From an uncultured Alphaproteobacteria bacterium (GTDB taxonomy: Bacteria > Pseudomonadota > Alphaproteobacteria > UBA8366 > JADFVY01), in the NCBI GenBank assembly GCA_947259105.1, contig CAMYKU010000052.1, positions 1 to 42,183 on the forward strand: a stretch of 42,183 nt of DNA. The letters are read 5' to 3'. The notes below the pieces were generated by a model that was not told where the DNA came from, ran no database searches, and saw only the letters and a list, made by a program, of their open reading frames with translations. This document shows positions 1 through 8,410 of the stretch, piece after piece; within the stretch, counting starts at the first letter, position 1, and every line of letters starts with the position of its first letter. The position numbers and the translations under genes are program-made.

Positions 1-215
1 AGCCCGGCGCTCGGCGGTGCCGCCGTGGGGCAGCCGCTATCGCCATCCCGCTGCGCGCTTGCGCGTGGCTCCAACATGTCCTTCTGAAAGAATCCTTGCC
101 AGACGGTCGCGGATTCAAGAATATCGACATCGTCGCGATCATCACAATTCGACCTAAATTTATTGCAAATATCGTCCGACGTATTTCGTCCAACGCACAC
201 ACCGGCGGGTAAACC

Positions 216-1394
216 ATGGCCGTTCTCGAAACAGACCTCAAATCCGAACCAAAGCGGCCGGCCGTTACCGCGCCGCCGAAAGCCAGCCGCATCGAGAAGA
301 TCGAGGTGAGCCGCCACAAGCTGCCGCTCGACCCGCCCCTCGCGGCGGCGTGGGACAGCCGGCCGCGCGAGGCCTTCGATGTCACCATCGTGCGCGTGAC
401 CACTGCCGACGGCGCGGTCGGAATCGGCGCCGGCACCGGGCTCGAGGGCATCGAGGCCTATCTCGACCTGTTCATCGGCCACGACCCGCTCGACCTCGAG
501 CGCCACAACGCGGTGCTCGCCAATATCGACTTCCACGGCGGCCGCCCGTGGCCGCTCGACGTCGCGCTGTGGGACCTCGCCGGCAAGATCCGCAAGCAGC
601 CGGTGTGGCGCCTGCTCGGCGGCGGCCTGGGCATCGTGCAGTGCTATGCCTCGACCGGCGTGCTGCGCGGCAAGAAGGCGCTCGTCGACGCGGCACGGGC
701 GCTGACCGGCAAGGGGTTTCCGGCGATCAAGATCCGGCTCCACCGCGCCGACTGGCGCGAGGATATCGCCCTCCTGGAGGCGGTGGCGATCGCCGTCAAC
801 GGCAAGGCCGAGCTGCTCGTCGACTGCAATCAGGGCTGGCGCATGCCGTGGGACGCAGAGCCGTGCTGGACCTACCACCAGGCGCTGGCCGCGGCGTGGG
901 AGCTGAAACGGATCGGCGTCTACTGGATGGAGGAGCCGGTGCATCACGGCGACGTCAAGGCGATGGCCGCCCTGCGCGGCGCCACCGGCCTGCGCATCGC
1001 CGCCGGCGAGATGACACGGGGCGAGCACGCGCTGCGCGACCTCGTGGACCGCAACGCCGTCGACGTGCTGCAGCCCGACGCGACGCTGACCAGCGGCGTG
1101 CTCGGGTTGAAGCGCCTGGCGCGCCGCGCCGCCGAGAAGGACGTCGCCTTCAGCCCGCACACCTGGGGCAGCGGCATCGGCCTCTTGGTCAACGCCCATG
1201 TGTTCGCCGGCTGCGGCGGGGGGCCGTGGCTCGAATACCCGATCGACCCGCCGGAATGGACGCCGGAGCGGCGCGACTTCATGCTCGCCAAGCCGGTCCA
1301 GGCCAACAAGGACGGCTGCATCGAACTCAGCGAGGCCCCCGGCTTCGGCATCGAGCTCGACGAGGAGCGGTTGGTGTCCTGCCGCGTTGAGTGA
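216..1394 (+). CDS. Mandelate racemase/muconate lactonizing enzyme family protein (enolase superfamily)
   Basis: This 392-residue protein is probably a Mg-dependent acid-sugar dehydratase, racemase or cycloisomerase of the enolase superfamily; the substrate cannot be told from sequence. The N-terminal capping domain (about residues 25-150) is followed by the barrel. Visible catalytic and metal residues are a KxR motif (K172, R174), metal ligands D203 (LLVDCNQ), E239/E240 (WMEEPV) and E265 (AAGEMT), and H315 (SPHTWGSG), the usual base on the opposite face. Residues 1-24 are a Pro/Ala/Lys-rich extension with no signal peptide. The ATG at 216 has only a weak Shine-Dalgarno (ggcgggtaaacc). The gene stands alone, with no partner transporter or regulator beside it. 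Confidence 0.88.
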   Translation: MAVLETDLKSEPKRPAVTAPPKASRIEKIEVSRHKLPLDPPLAAAWDSRPREAFDVTIVRVTTADGAVGIGAGTGLEGIEAYLDLFIGHDPLDLERHNAVLANIDFHGGRPWPLDVALWDLAGKIRKQPVWRLLGGGLGIVQCYASTGVLRGKKALVDAARALTGKGFPAIKIRLHRADWREDIALLEAVAIAVNGKAELLVDCNQGWRMPWDAEPCWTYHQALAAAWELKRIGVYWMEEPVHHGDVKAMAALRGATGLRIAAGEMTRGEHALRDLVDRNAVDVLQPDATLTSGVLGLKRLARRAAEKDVAFSPHTWGSGIGLLVNAHVFAGCGGGPWLEYPIDPPEWTPERRDFMLAKPVQANKDGCIELSEAPGFGIELDEERLVSCRVE

Positions 1395-1468
1395 GAAAAT
1401 CTGTGTAAATATTTGATTTTATTTCGAGATTTTTTCGATTTGCACAGAGTCCCGCTTGAGGGACCGGC

Positions 1469-1577
1469 GCGACCTCATACTTCGAGACGCGGCTGCGCCG
1501 CTCCTCAGCATGAGGGCGTAAACAGTGGAGCCTCATGCTGAGGAGGCGCGGAGCGCCGTCTCGAAGTATGAGGTCGC
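1469..1577. repeat. Long palindromic intergenic repeat, copy 1
   Basis: The ends are perfect 20-nt inverted arms (GCGACCTCATACTTCGAGAC at 1469-1488 and its reverse complement at 1558-1577). Further pairing arms (CTCCTCAGCATGAGG and CCTCATGCTGAGGAGG) lie inside. Related copies occur at 34661-34766 and, interrupted by insertions, at 29478-30042, so this is a dispersed element rather than a simple terminator. It lies in the convergent gap between the enolase-family gene and the lipoprotein gene. Confidence 0.85.
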
Positions 1578-1604
1578 TCGGCGCCGGTCATGCCGGAATC
1601 GTCC

Positions 1605-2252
1605 CTAACGCTCGGTGCTCATCCAGGTGCCGGGGATCTCGCGGCAGCGGCCCTGTTCGACCAGTTCGAGCGTCGGGTCGATCACCGGCGCCGGGTCCTT
1701 CAGGATATCGACGTTGAGGCTGGAGCCGAGCGATTCGACGAGCTGGACCTCGTTCTCCCAGGCGATCCGGTCGAGCCGCGTGCGCACGAACCAGACCACG
1801 GTCGAGGCGCTGTGGCCCGGCAGGCAGTCGCCGAAGAAGGCGCGGGTGTGCTCGACCAGCTGGCCATCGACATGGCTGTACAGGCGGCCGGGATAGCGGT
1901 ACCGCGTGGTCCGGTTGGTCATCCGTCCCTCGAAGGCGGAGTGGATGTAGATCGACCGGTTCGACTCGCAGCCGTGGCAGCGCCGCCCGGCGTAGATGTT
2001 GAACGGCGGCTTGTCGCGGGCCGACAGCTGGCCGATGAACTCCAGCTCGACGATGTCGGAGCGCATCTCGGAGCGGTTGCGGAATTCGACCGTCATGTGC
2101 TTCGGGCCGTAGATCCCGGGCTCGACCTGCGTGACGTTGCCGGTGATGCGCCGCGGCACCCAGTCCGCGTCGACGATCAGCTTGTCCTGCGCGCAGGCGG
2201 CCAGCAGGCCGGCCGCCGTGATCAGCGGGATCGCTCTCGTCCAGGTTCGCAT
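1605..2252 (-). CDS. Hypothetical lipoprotein
   Basis: This 215-residue protein is predicted to be exported and lipid-anchored. An N-terminal charged/hydrophobic signal ends in a lipobox LLAAC, with the lipidated cysteine at residue 20. The mature part has five more cysteines, including CHGCES near residue 94 and FGDC near residue 142, which could form disulfides; I recognise no family. The ATG at 2252 directly precedes the signal peptide. It is downstream of, and on the same strand as, the desaturase gene, but a 139-bp gap separates them and co-transcription is uncertain. Confidence 0.7.
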   Translation of the reverse strand: MRTWTRAIPLITAAGLLAACAQDKLIVDADWVPRRITGNVTQVEPGIYGPKHMTVEFRNRSEMRSDIVELEFIGQLSARDKPPFNIYAGRRCHGCESNRSIYIHSAFEGRMTNRTTRYRYPGRLYSHVDGQLVEHTRAFFGDCLPGHSASTVVWFVRTRLDRIAWENEVQLVESLGSSLNVDILKDPAPVIDPTLELVEQGRCREIPGTWMSTER

Positions 2253-2391
2253 GGCCTTATGCCTTCCGGTGTTCGCCGCTATCGGTCCGCGGGCCGCATG
2301 ACCCGCGCGCCCACCGGATTAGAGAGCAATAAGACTAAATATTTGTAAAAACGGGGCGGGGTTTTCGAAGCCGCGCGCCTCGGCAGGCGGA

Positions 2392-3339
2392 TCAGTCGGG
2401 GTGGACCGGCAGGTCCTTCGGGGCGAGCGCGAAGCGGCGGGCGATCTCGAGATACCCGCCGGCGAACAGATATCCGCCGTTGGTGCGAAGGATGTCGCCG
2501 CGCCGGCGCCGGTATTCGGCCGGCAGCGCGTACCAGGGCAGGTCCGGGCGCGCGTGATGGAGCGCATGCAGATTGTTGTTGAGGAACAAGAGGCGCATGA
2601 GCGGCCCGGACTCGACGATCGCCGACCGCGTATCCTGGCTGCCGGCCGGCCGGTGTTCCGTGAACGAGCGCAAGAGCGTCAGCGACAGGCCGGGCCATAC
2701 GAAGACCAGCACATATTCCAGCACCGGAATGCCGCACGCCACGGTTACCCAGACCAGCACCGGCGCGCACAGCGCAAGGTGCAGCAGCCACGCCCGGGCA
2801 TGACGGACATCGCCGGCCAGCAGTCTGCGCATCTCGCCGGCCCAGAACCGGCCGACGGTGAGCCACGGGCCGAAAATCATCCGTCCTGCGAGCGTGTTGT
2901 TGGCGATCAGGATCGCGCGGACCGGCCGGCGCAGCGCCGCCCATACCTCGCGCGGCACGTAAAACGATTCGGGGTCCGCCCGGGGATCGGTCAGCGCCGG
3001 CGACCGATGGTGCGCAAGATGGCTGTCGCGGTAGATGGCATAGGGCATCCACAGGCCCAGCGGCGGCCAGGCCAGCGCCGCGTTGAGCCGGCGATGGCGG
3101 CTCGGATGACCGTGCACGGCTTCGTGCTGGAACGAGCTCTGCCAGGCGACGAGCCAGGCGCCGAGGGGCAGGGCGAGCCACCATGGCACACTGTCGTAGA
3201 ACCATGTGAGGCACGCCCAGCCGGCATAAATGGCAGCGGCCAGAAGCCAGGTCGGCGCCTCGCGCCGCGCCCGCACGCGCCAAGCCCGCAGCACTCCCGA
3301 CGGTCGGGCCGCGGCTGTTAATTCCGCCAAATCCTGCAT
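2392..3339 (-). CDS. Membrane fatty-acid desaturase / hydroxylase family protein
   Basis: This is an integral membrane di-iron enzyme (315 residues) of the fatty-acid desaturase superfamily. The three histidine boxes are visible: HEAVHGH at residues 72-78, HLAHH at 107-111, and HALHH near residue 257, followed by the PWYALP segment typical of bacterial members. Hydrophobic segments flank them (about residues 30-65, 85-100 and 150-190). The family acts on acyl lipids or carotenoids with O2 and an electron donor; the substrate here is not determinable. The ATG at 3339 lacks a clear Shine-Dalgarno. The gene is divergent from an XRE regulator, with a 133-bp shared promoter region. Confidence 0.87.
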   Translation of the reverse strand: MQDLAELTAAARPSGVLRAWRVRARREAPTWLLAAAIYAGWACLTWFYDSVPWWLALPLGAWLVAWQSSFQHEAVHGHPSRHRRLNAALAWPPLGLWMPYAIYRDSHLAHHRSPALTDPRADPESFYVPREVWAALRRPVRAILIANNTLAGRMIFGPWLTVGRFWAGEMRRLLAGDVRHARAWLLHLALCAPVLVWVTVACGIPVLEYVLVFVWPGLSLTLLRSFTEHRPAGSQDTRSAIVESGPLMRLLFLNNNLHALHHARPDLPWYALPAEYRRRRGDILRTNGGYLFAGGYLEIARRFALAPKDLPVHPD

Positions 3340-3425
3340 AAGAGAACGGTCTATGGTTATCTACGACAACAGTTTGAATTTTCTGCCGAATCCGTTGCGA
3401 TGCCAAGGTGGGAGTTGTCACGGTA

Positions 3426-3443
3426 ACGCAGATGATGTTGCGT
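3426..3443. promoter_or_regulatory. Candidate operator in the desaturase/XRE divergent region
   Basis: An inverted repeat ACGCA-N8-TGCGT lies 30 bp upstream of the XRE regulator start, in the shared promoter region. The position suits autoregulation by the adjacent HTH protein. This is inference from symmetry only. Confidence 0.35.
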
Positions 3444-3472
3444 AATATCAACCGAATTGCAATAACACACAT

Positions 3473-4357
3473 ATGGACACGAACAAATTGGACCGGCCGC
3501 CCGGCGACCGCCGGGAGACGGTGAAGATCTTTCGCAGCCGGCTCGCCGAAGCGCTCGACAGGGCGGGCATGAGCCGCGCGGCGCTGGCCCGTGCGACCGG
3601 CGTCGACCGGTCCACCCTCTCGCAGTTGCTGGCGCCCGCCAACGACCGGCTGCCGCGGGCCGATACGGTTGCGGCCATCGCCTTCGCGCTGCGGGTCAGC
3701 CTCGACTGGCTGCTGGGGCTCAGCCAGGAAGACAAGCTCGGGGCCGATATGCTGCTGGAATCGCTGCAGTTCACGCCGAGCGCGCGCACGCCCGTGGATG
3801 AGAACCTCGCGCGCTGGCACGACGAGGCCGTCGGCTACAAGATCCGCCACGTTCCGGCAACCCTTCCGGACCTCATGAAGACGGAGGAGGTGTTGCGCTA
3901 CGAGTTCGAGGAGTACGTGGCGAAAACCGTCGACCAGGCGATCGCGGCGTCGCACGGGCGGCTCGCCTATACCCGCCATCCCGAGACCGATATGGAGATC
4001 TGCATGCCGCGCCAATCGCTGGAGGCCTTCGCGCGCGGCGAGGGGCGCTGGACCGGCCTTGCGCCCGAGGCCCGGGCCGAACAGCTCGGGCGGATGGCGA
4101 TGCTGTGCGAGGAGTTGTATCCCGCCCTGCGGCTCCATCTGTTCGACGCGATGACCCGCTATTCGGTGCCCTATACGATTTTCGGGCCGCTGCGGGCCGC
4201 CATCTATGTCGGGCAGGTGTACTTCGTGTTCACCACGACCCCGCACATCAGGACGCTGACCCGGCATTTCGATGAGCTGGTCCGGGCCGCCTCCGTGGAG
4301 GCAAGGGATACCGGCGCATTCCTGAGAGGCCTGTCGCCAGGGCCCGCCGGTGGCTGA
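3473..4357 (+). CDS. XRE-family helix-turn-helix transcriptional regulator with C-terminal ligand-type domain
   Basis: This 294-residue cytoplasmic protein has an N-terminal lambda-repressor-type HTH at about residues 16-75 (ALARATGVDRSTLSQLL, then RADTVAAIAFALRVSLDWLLGL). A long C-terminal region (about 95-285) with no enzymatic motif probably senses or oligomerises. The ATG at 3473 overlaps the NdeI-like catATG sequence and has no strong Shine-Dalgarno. The stop codon overlaps the start of the PhnD-like gene by 8 bp, implying translational coupling. The neighbouring desaturase gene is divergent, so it is a plausible target. Confidence 0.85.
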   Translation: MDTNKLDRPPGDRRETVKIFRSRLAEALDRAGMSRAALARATGVDRSTLSQLLAPANDRLPRADTVAAIAFALRVSLDWLLGLSQEDKLGADMLLESLQFTPSARTPVDENLARWHDEAVGYKIRHVPATLPDLMKTEEVLRYEFEEYVAKTVDQAIAASHGRLAYTRHPETDMEICMPRQSLEAFARGEGRWTGLAPEARAEQLGRMAMLCEELYPALRLHLFDAMTRYSVPYTIFGPLRAAIYVGQVYFVFTTTPHIRTLTRHFDELVRAASVEARDTGAFLRGLSPGPAGG

Positions 4358-5162
4358 CCGGATCGCCAGCCTGCCGATGTACGATTTCCCGGCCGTGCGG
4401 CCCGCGACCGAGTCGTGGTGGGCCGGCCTGTCGGCGCATTTTCGCCGCGCGGGGGTGCGCGGTGTACCGGATCGTCTGTCACGGCCCGGCGAAGGGCCGG
4501 CGTCCTGGCTGGCGCCCGACCTGCTGTTCAGCCAGAGCTGCGGCTATCCGCTGGTCACGCTTCTGGCGGGCCGGGTCACGCTGCTCGGTACCCCCTGCTA
4601 CGACATGGATGGCTGCGATGGCGCCGATTACCGAAGCTTCATCATCGTTCGCGCGGATTTCCCGGCAGGCGGCATCGCCGATCTGCACGGCCGGCGGTGT
4701 GCGATCAACAAGGCCGGATCCTGGTCGGGCCATCATGCCTTGCGCCTGGTCGCGGGGGCACTGATCGACAACGGCCGGCCGGCATTCGACGTCTGGCTAA
4801 GCGGAAGCCATGCCGCCAGCATTGACGCTGTGCGCTCAGGGGCGGCGGATTTCGCTTCGCTCGACTGTGTGAGTTTCGGACTTTTGTCGCGCTACGAGCC
4901 GCATCGCACGGACGGGCTGCGGGTTCTGGCCCGGACGCCCGTCATGCCGGGGCTCCCGCTTATCGCGGGCGGGGGTGTATCCGAAGCCGACGTCCTGGGT
5001 ATGAAGCAGGGGCTGCGCGCGGCGCTCGACGATCCGGCCCTCGAGAGTGTGCGAAACCGGCTTGGACTCAAGGCGATCCGCTTTACCGGTATGGCGGATT
5101 ATGGCCGTCTGTCTGCGGCACTCGCGCGCCTCGACGAACAGCGCATCCCGCCGTTGATCTGA
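4350..5162 (+). CDS. PhnD-like phosphate/phosphonate-type binding protein without signal peptide
   Basis: This 270-residue protein resembles the PhnD/SsuA-type periplasmic binding fold. SLPMYDFP is at the N-terminus, FSQSCGYPL near residue 57, YRSFIIVR near 93, the GRRCAINKAGSWSGHHALR block near 112-130, then SGSHAASIDAVRSGAADFASLDCVS. Family members are normally exported binding proteins of ABC importers. This one has no signal peptide, no lipobox and no permease or ATPase partner, and it is translationally coupled to an XRE regulator. A cytosolic ligand-sensing role with that regulator is a reasonable inference, not shown. Confidence 0.8.
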   Translation: MADRIASLPMYDFPAVRPATESWWAGLSAHFRRAGVRGVPDRLSRPGEGPASWLAPDLLFSQSCGYPLVTLLAGRVTLLGTPCYDMDGCDGADYRSFIIVRADFPAGGIADLHGRRCAINKAGSWSGHHALRLVAGALIDNGRPAFDVWLSGSHAASIDAVRSGAADFASLDCVSFGLLSRYEPHRTDGLRVLARTPVMPGLPLIAGGGVSEADVLGMKQGLRAALDDPALESVRNRLGLKAIRFTGMADYGRLSAALARLDEQRIPPLI

Positions 5163-5180
5163 GCGCTCGGCCGAATCGGC

Positions 5181-7247
5181 TCAGCTCGCCAGCGAGATCA
5201 CCGGCTCCATGGACTCCAGGTGCTCGTCGGACAGATGGCATTTTATGATATGGCCGTCCGCGATCTTCCGCATCGGCGGCATCTCGCTCTCACAGCGGCC
5301 GTCGGTCACCAGATGCTTGCGCGGACAGCGCGTCTGAAAAGGACAGCCGGGGGGCGGGTTCATCGCCGAGGGGATATCCCCTTCCAGCACGATGTGCTTC
5401 TTGACCACGGAGGTATCGGCGATCGGCACCGCCGACAGCAGCGCCTCGGTATAGGGATGGTAGGGTGGCGCAAAGACCTGGTCGGTGGTTCCCTGCTCGA
5501 CGACATGGCCGAGATACATCACGACGATACGGTCCGACAGATAGCGCACGATGGAAAGATCGTGGCTGATGAACAGCATGGTGGTGCGTGATGACCGCTG
5601 GATGTCGACAAGCAACTCGGTAACGGCCGCCTGCACCGACACATCGAGCGCCGAGACCGGCTCATCCGCCACCACCAGCTTGGGGCTGCCGGCGAAGGCG
5701 CGGGCGATGCCGATGCGCTGTTTCTGGCCGCCCGAGAGCTGGCGCGGCATGCGGCGTTCGAACTCGCGCGGCAGCTTGACCAGGTCCAGCAACTCGAGCA
5801 TGCGTTCGCGCCGCGCCGCCTGCGACGTGCCGACGCCGAACTTCTCCAGCGACCGGACGATCTGCGCGCCCACCGTATGGCTGGGATTCAGCGTGTCGAA
5901 GGGATTCTGGAACACCATCTGGATCGAGCTGACGGTCTCGGTGTCGCGGTCGGCGATCTCAACGGCACCGATTTCCTTGTCGCCCAGAAAGACCTCGCCC
6001 TCGGTCCGCGTCTCCAATCCCAGCAGCACGCGCGCCAGCGTGGACTTGCCACAGCCGGACTCGCCGACGATAGCGACGGTTTCCGCCTCGCGCGCTTCCA
6101 GCGAGACTTCCTCGTTCGCCTTGACGCTGCGGGCCTCGGTGCCGCCGAAGATCTCATTGGCCGCCACCCGGTAGTATTTCTTCAGTTTCTTGACCCTCAG
6201 CACCGTCCCGCCGTGCTCGATCGGCTCGTTGGTGTGGTCGCCGGCGACCGGGGCGTTCCAGTCGATCTCATCAGTGCGTATACAGCGCGTCTCGTGCCCC
6301 GCCAGGCCTTTTGGTTCACGCATGGCGAGTTTGCGCTGGTCGCATTTGCCGGCTTCGAAATGGGCGCAGCGCGGGCCGAAATTGCAGCCCGGCGGACGCT
6401 CATGCGGCAGCGGCAACTGGCCCGGGATGGCGATCAGCGGATGGGCCGTCTTGTCGGCGCTGGGCAGCGGGATCGAGCGGAACAGACCTTGGGTATAGGG
6501 GTGGCGCATATCGTCGAAGATCGCCTTTATGGTGCCGGTCTCCACCGCCTCGCCGGAATACATCACGGTGATCCGATCGCAGGTCTCCAGGATCAGTCCC
6601 AGATTGTGCGAGATGAACAACATCGAGGTGCCGAATTTTTCGCCCAGATTCTTGACCAGATCGACGATGCCGGCTTCGACCGTCACGTCCAGCGCGGTCG
6701 TGGGCTCGTCCATCAGCAGCAGGGCCGGGTTCGTGAGCAGCGCCATGGCAATGACGATGCGCTGTTGCTGGCCGCCGGAGAGCTGGTGCGGGTAGGCGTC
6801 CATGATACGCGCCGGGTCGGGCAGGCGCACGTCGCCCAGCATGTCCAGCGCGCGGGCCCGCGCCGCCGCCGCGGCGATCCCCTCATGGATGATCGGCACT
6901 TCCATCAACTGCTTGCCGACTTTCATCGCCGGGTTCAGGCTGGCCATCGGCTCTTGGTAGACCATCGAAATCGCAGAGCCGCGGATCTTGCGCAGACCGG
7001 CTTCCGACATGTTGGTCAGATCCTCGCCGCGGAAGCGGATGGTGCCGCCGACGATGCGCCCGTTCGTGCCGAGGTCGCGCATGATGCCCAGCGCCACGGT
7101 CGATTTGCCGCAGCCGGATTCGCCGACGAGGCCCATCGCCTGGCCCGGCATGACCTTGCAGGAGAAATCCATCACCGCCGGAATCTCGCCGGCGCGGGTG
7201 AAGAACGAGATCGACAGGTTGTTGATTTCCAGGATCGGTTCGGCCAT
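5181..7247 (-). CDS. Dipeptide/oligopeptide ABC transporter, fused dual ATP-binding protein
   Basis: This 688-residue cytoplasmic protein contains both ATPases of a Dpp/Opp-type importer in one chain. Domain 1 has Walker A GESGCGKST near residue 38, signature LSGGQQQR near 157 and Walker B LLLMDEP near 177. Domain 2 has GESGCGKST near residue 400, signature LSGGQKQR near 508 and VVADEP near 528. Each half ends with an oligopeptide-transporter C-terminal segment with paired cysteines (PPGCNFGPRC; PPGCPFQTRC). It is the last gene of a four-gene operon and starts 4 bp after the upstream permease stop. The substrate could be peptides, nickel or another small solute. Confidence 0.92.
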   Translation of the reverse strand: MAEPILEINNLSISFFTRAGEIPAVMDFSCKVMPGQAMGLVGESGCGKSTVALGIMRDLGTNGRIVGGTIRFRGEDLTNMSEAGLRKIRGSAISMVYQEPMASLNPAMKVGKQLMEVPIIHEGIAAAAARARALDMLGDVRLPDPARIMDAYPHQLSGGQQQRIVIAMALLTNPALLLMDEPTTALDVTVEAGIVDLVKNLGEKFGTSMLFISHNLGLILETCDRITVMYSGEAVETGTIKAIFDDMRHPYTQGLFRSIPLPSADKTAHPLIAIPGQLPLPHERPPGCNFGPRCAHFEAGKCDQRKLAMREPKGLAGHETRCIRTDEIDWNAPVAGDHTNEPIEHGGTVLRVKKLKKYYRVAANEIFGGTEARSVKANEEVSLEAREAETVAIVGESGCGKSTLARVLLGLETRTEGEVFLGDKEIGAVEIADRDTETVSSIQMVFQNPFDTLNPSHTVGAQIVRSLEKFGVGTSQAARRERMLELLDLVKLPREFERRMPRQLSGGQKQRIGIARAFAGSPKLVVADEPVSALDVSVQAAVTELLVDIQRSSRTTMLFISHDLSIVRYLSDRIVVMYLGHVVEQGTTDQVFAPPYHPYTEALLSAVPIADTSVVKKHIVLEGDIPSAMNPPPGCPFQTRCPRKHLVTDGRCESEMPPMRKIADGHIIKCHLSDEHLESMEPVISLAS

Positions 7248-7251
7248 GGCG

Positions 7252-8403
7252 CTAATCCTTCAGCGACTGCTCACGCAGCCCGTCCGCCAGCAGGTTGAGC
7301 CCAAGGACCAGCATGGCCAGCGCGATGGTCTGCGGCAGCACGATGGTCGGCATGATGCGGATGTAGCCGCGGGTCTGGTTGATCATCGACCCCCAATCCG
7401 GCGATTCCGGGGCCAGTCCCAGCCCGAAGAATCCCAGCGTGCCGAGCAGGATGGTCGTATAGCCGATGCGAAGGCACGCATCGACAATCAGCGGCCCGCG
7501 CGCATTGGGCAGGATTTCCCAGAGCATTATGTACCAGGGCCGCTCGCCGCGGGTCTGCGCCGCCGCCACATAGTCACGGGTCTTGATGTCCATGGTCAGG
7601 CCGCGCACGATGCGGAATACGCCGGGTGAACTCGCGAAGACCACGGCGGCGAAGATGTTCAGCTCGTTCGGATCCAGGCTGACCACGCCGAACGGATCGG
7701 CATCGAAAACCAGTCCTGCATAAAGCCATGCGCCGATGACGATTGTCACGCCAAGCTGCACGGCCAGCAGTTTAGGGCGTGTTGCATAGCGGCTGTAGAA
7801 CAGGGTCCCGAAGAAGAGTATCGGGAATGCGAAAAAGACGCCCGACATCAAATTGGGGATCACGGTTTCGCGCACGCCTGGCGCCACAAGAAGGTAGAAC
7901 AGCAGGATCACCGGGAAGGCCAGAACGAGGTTCGCGATAAAGGTCAGGATCGCGTCCGCGCGGCCGCCGAAGTATCCCGCCGGCAGGCCCAGAGTTATAC
8001 CGACCATATAGGCGACAAGAGTCGCGGCCGGGGCCACGGTCAGCACGAACGTCGCCCCGTGGACCATGCGGCTGAACAGGTCGCGGCCAAGGTTGTCGCC
8101 GCCGAAATAGGACGCGATGCCGGTGCTTGTTTCGATGGTGCCCGGCGGTTTGCGCTTTATCGACCCGAACTGTTCGAGCGGATCGAACGTCGCGATGACG
8201 TCCGGGAAGATCGCGGTCAGGATCCAGAACAGCACGATGCCGAGACCGATCATTCCGACAGGGCTTTCGTAGAGCCGGCCATAGAGATTCAACTTGCGTT
8301 TGAAAACGGCGCTGCCACCCATAATGATGGCAAGACACAGCCAGACCGGCCAGAAGCGGCCGATAACGCCGGCCCAGATTTCGAAAAATCCCAGCGGTTC
8401 CAT
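7252..8403 (-). CDS. Peptide-type ABC transporter permease (DppC family), extended
   Basis: This inner-membrane subunit pairs with the DppB-type permease to form the channel. The C-terminal part carries the coupling-loop region (DYVAAAQTRGERPWYIMLWEILPNA) that contacts the ATPase, and the final GSMINQTRG...LNLLADGLR block is typical of DppC. At 383 residues it is about 80 longer than usual. An additional hydrophobic stretch (about residues 180-250), including FFAFPILFFGTLFYSRY, lies between the conserved transmembrane segments. It begins 7 bp after the upstream permease and ends 4 bp before the ATPase start. Confidence 0.9.
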   Translation of the reverse strand: MEPLGFFEIWAGVIGRFWPVWLCLAIIMGGSAVFKRKLNLYGRLYESPVGMIGLGIVLFWILTAIFPDVIATFDPLEQFGSIKRKPPGTIETSTGIASYFGGDNLGRDLFSRMVHGATFVLTVAPAATLVAYMVGITLGLPAGYFGGRADAILTFIANLVLAFPVILLFYLLVAPGVRETVIPNLMSGVFFAFPILFFGTLFYSRYATRPKLLAVQLGVTIVIGAWLYAGLVFDADPFGVVSLDPNELNIFAAVVFASSPGVFRIVRGLTMDIKTRDYVAAAQTRGERPWYIMLWEILPNARGPLIVDACLRIGYTTILLGTLGFFGLGLAPESPDWGSMINQTRGYIRIMPTIVLPQTIALAMLVLGLNLLADGLREQSLKD

Positions 8404-8410
8404 GGTCTGC

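Noticed and set aside
1..215. Possible gene end or regulatory element at the left edge
   Set aside because: No coding frame or convincing promoter was found. Weak similarity to the 33791-33859 hairpin (CCATCCCGCT...CGTGGCT) is too short to call.
2279..4267. Long minus-strand open frame (662 codons) covering the desaturase and XRE region
   Set aside because: It overlaps two well-supported genes in other frames, is arginine/proline-rich as expected for shadow frames in GC-rich DNA, and matches no family.
5160..5183. Terminator between the PhnD-like gene and the fused ATPase gene
   Set aside because: The TGAGC/GCTCA and GCCG/CGGC arms overlap both stop codons and compete with each other; the predicted stem is too short to call with confidence.
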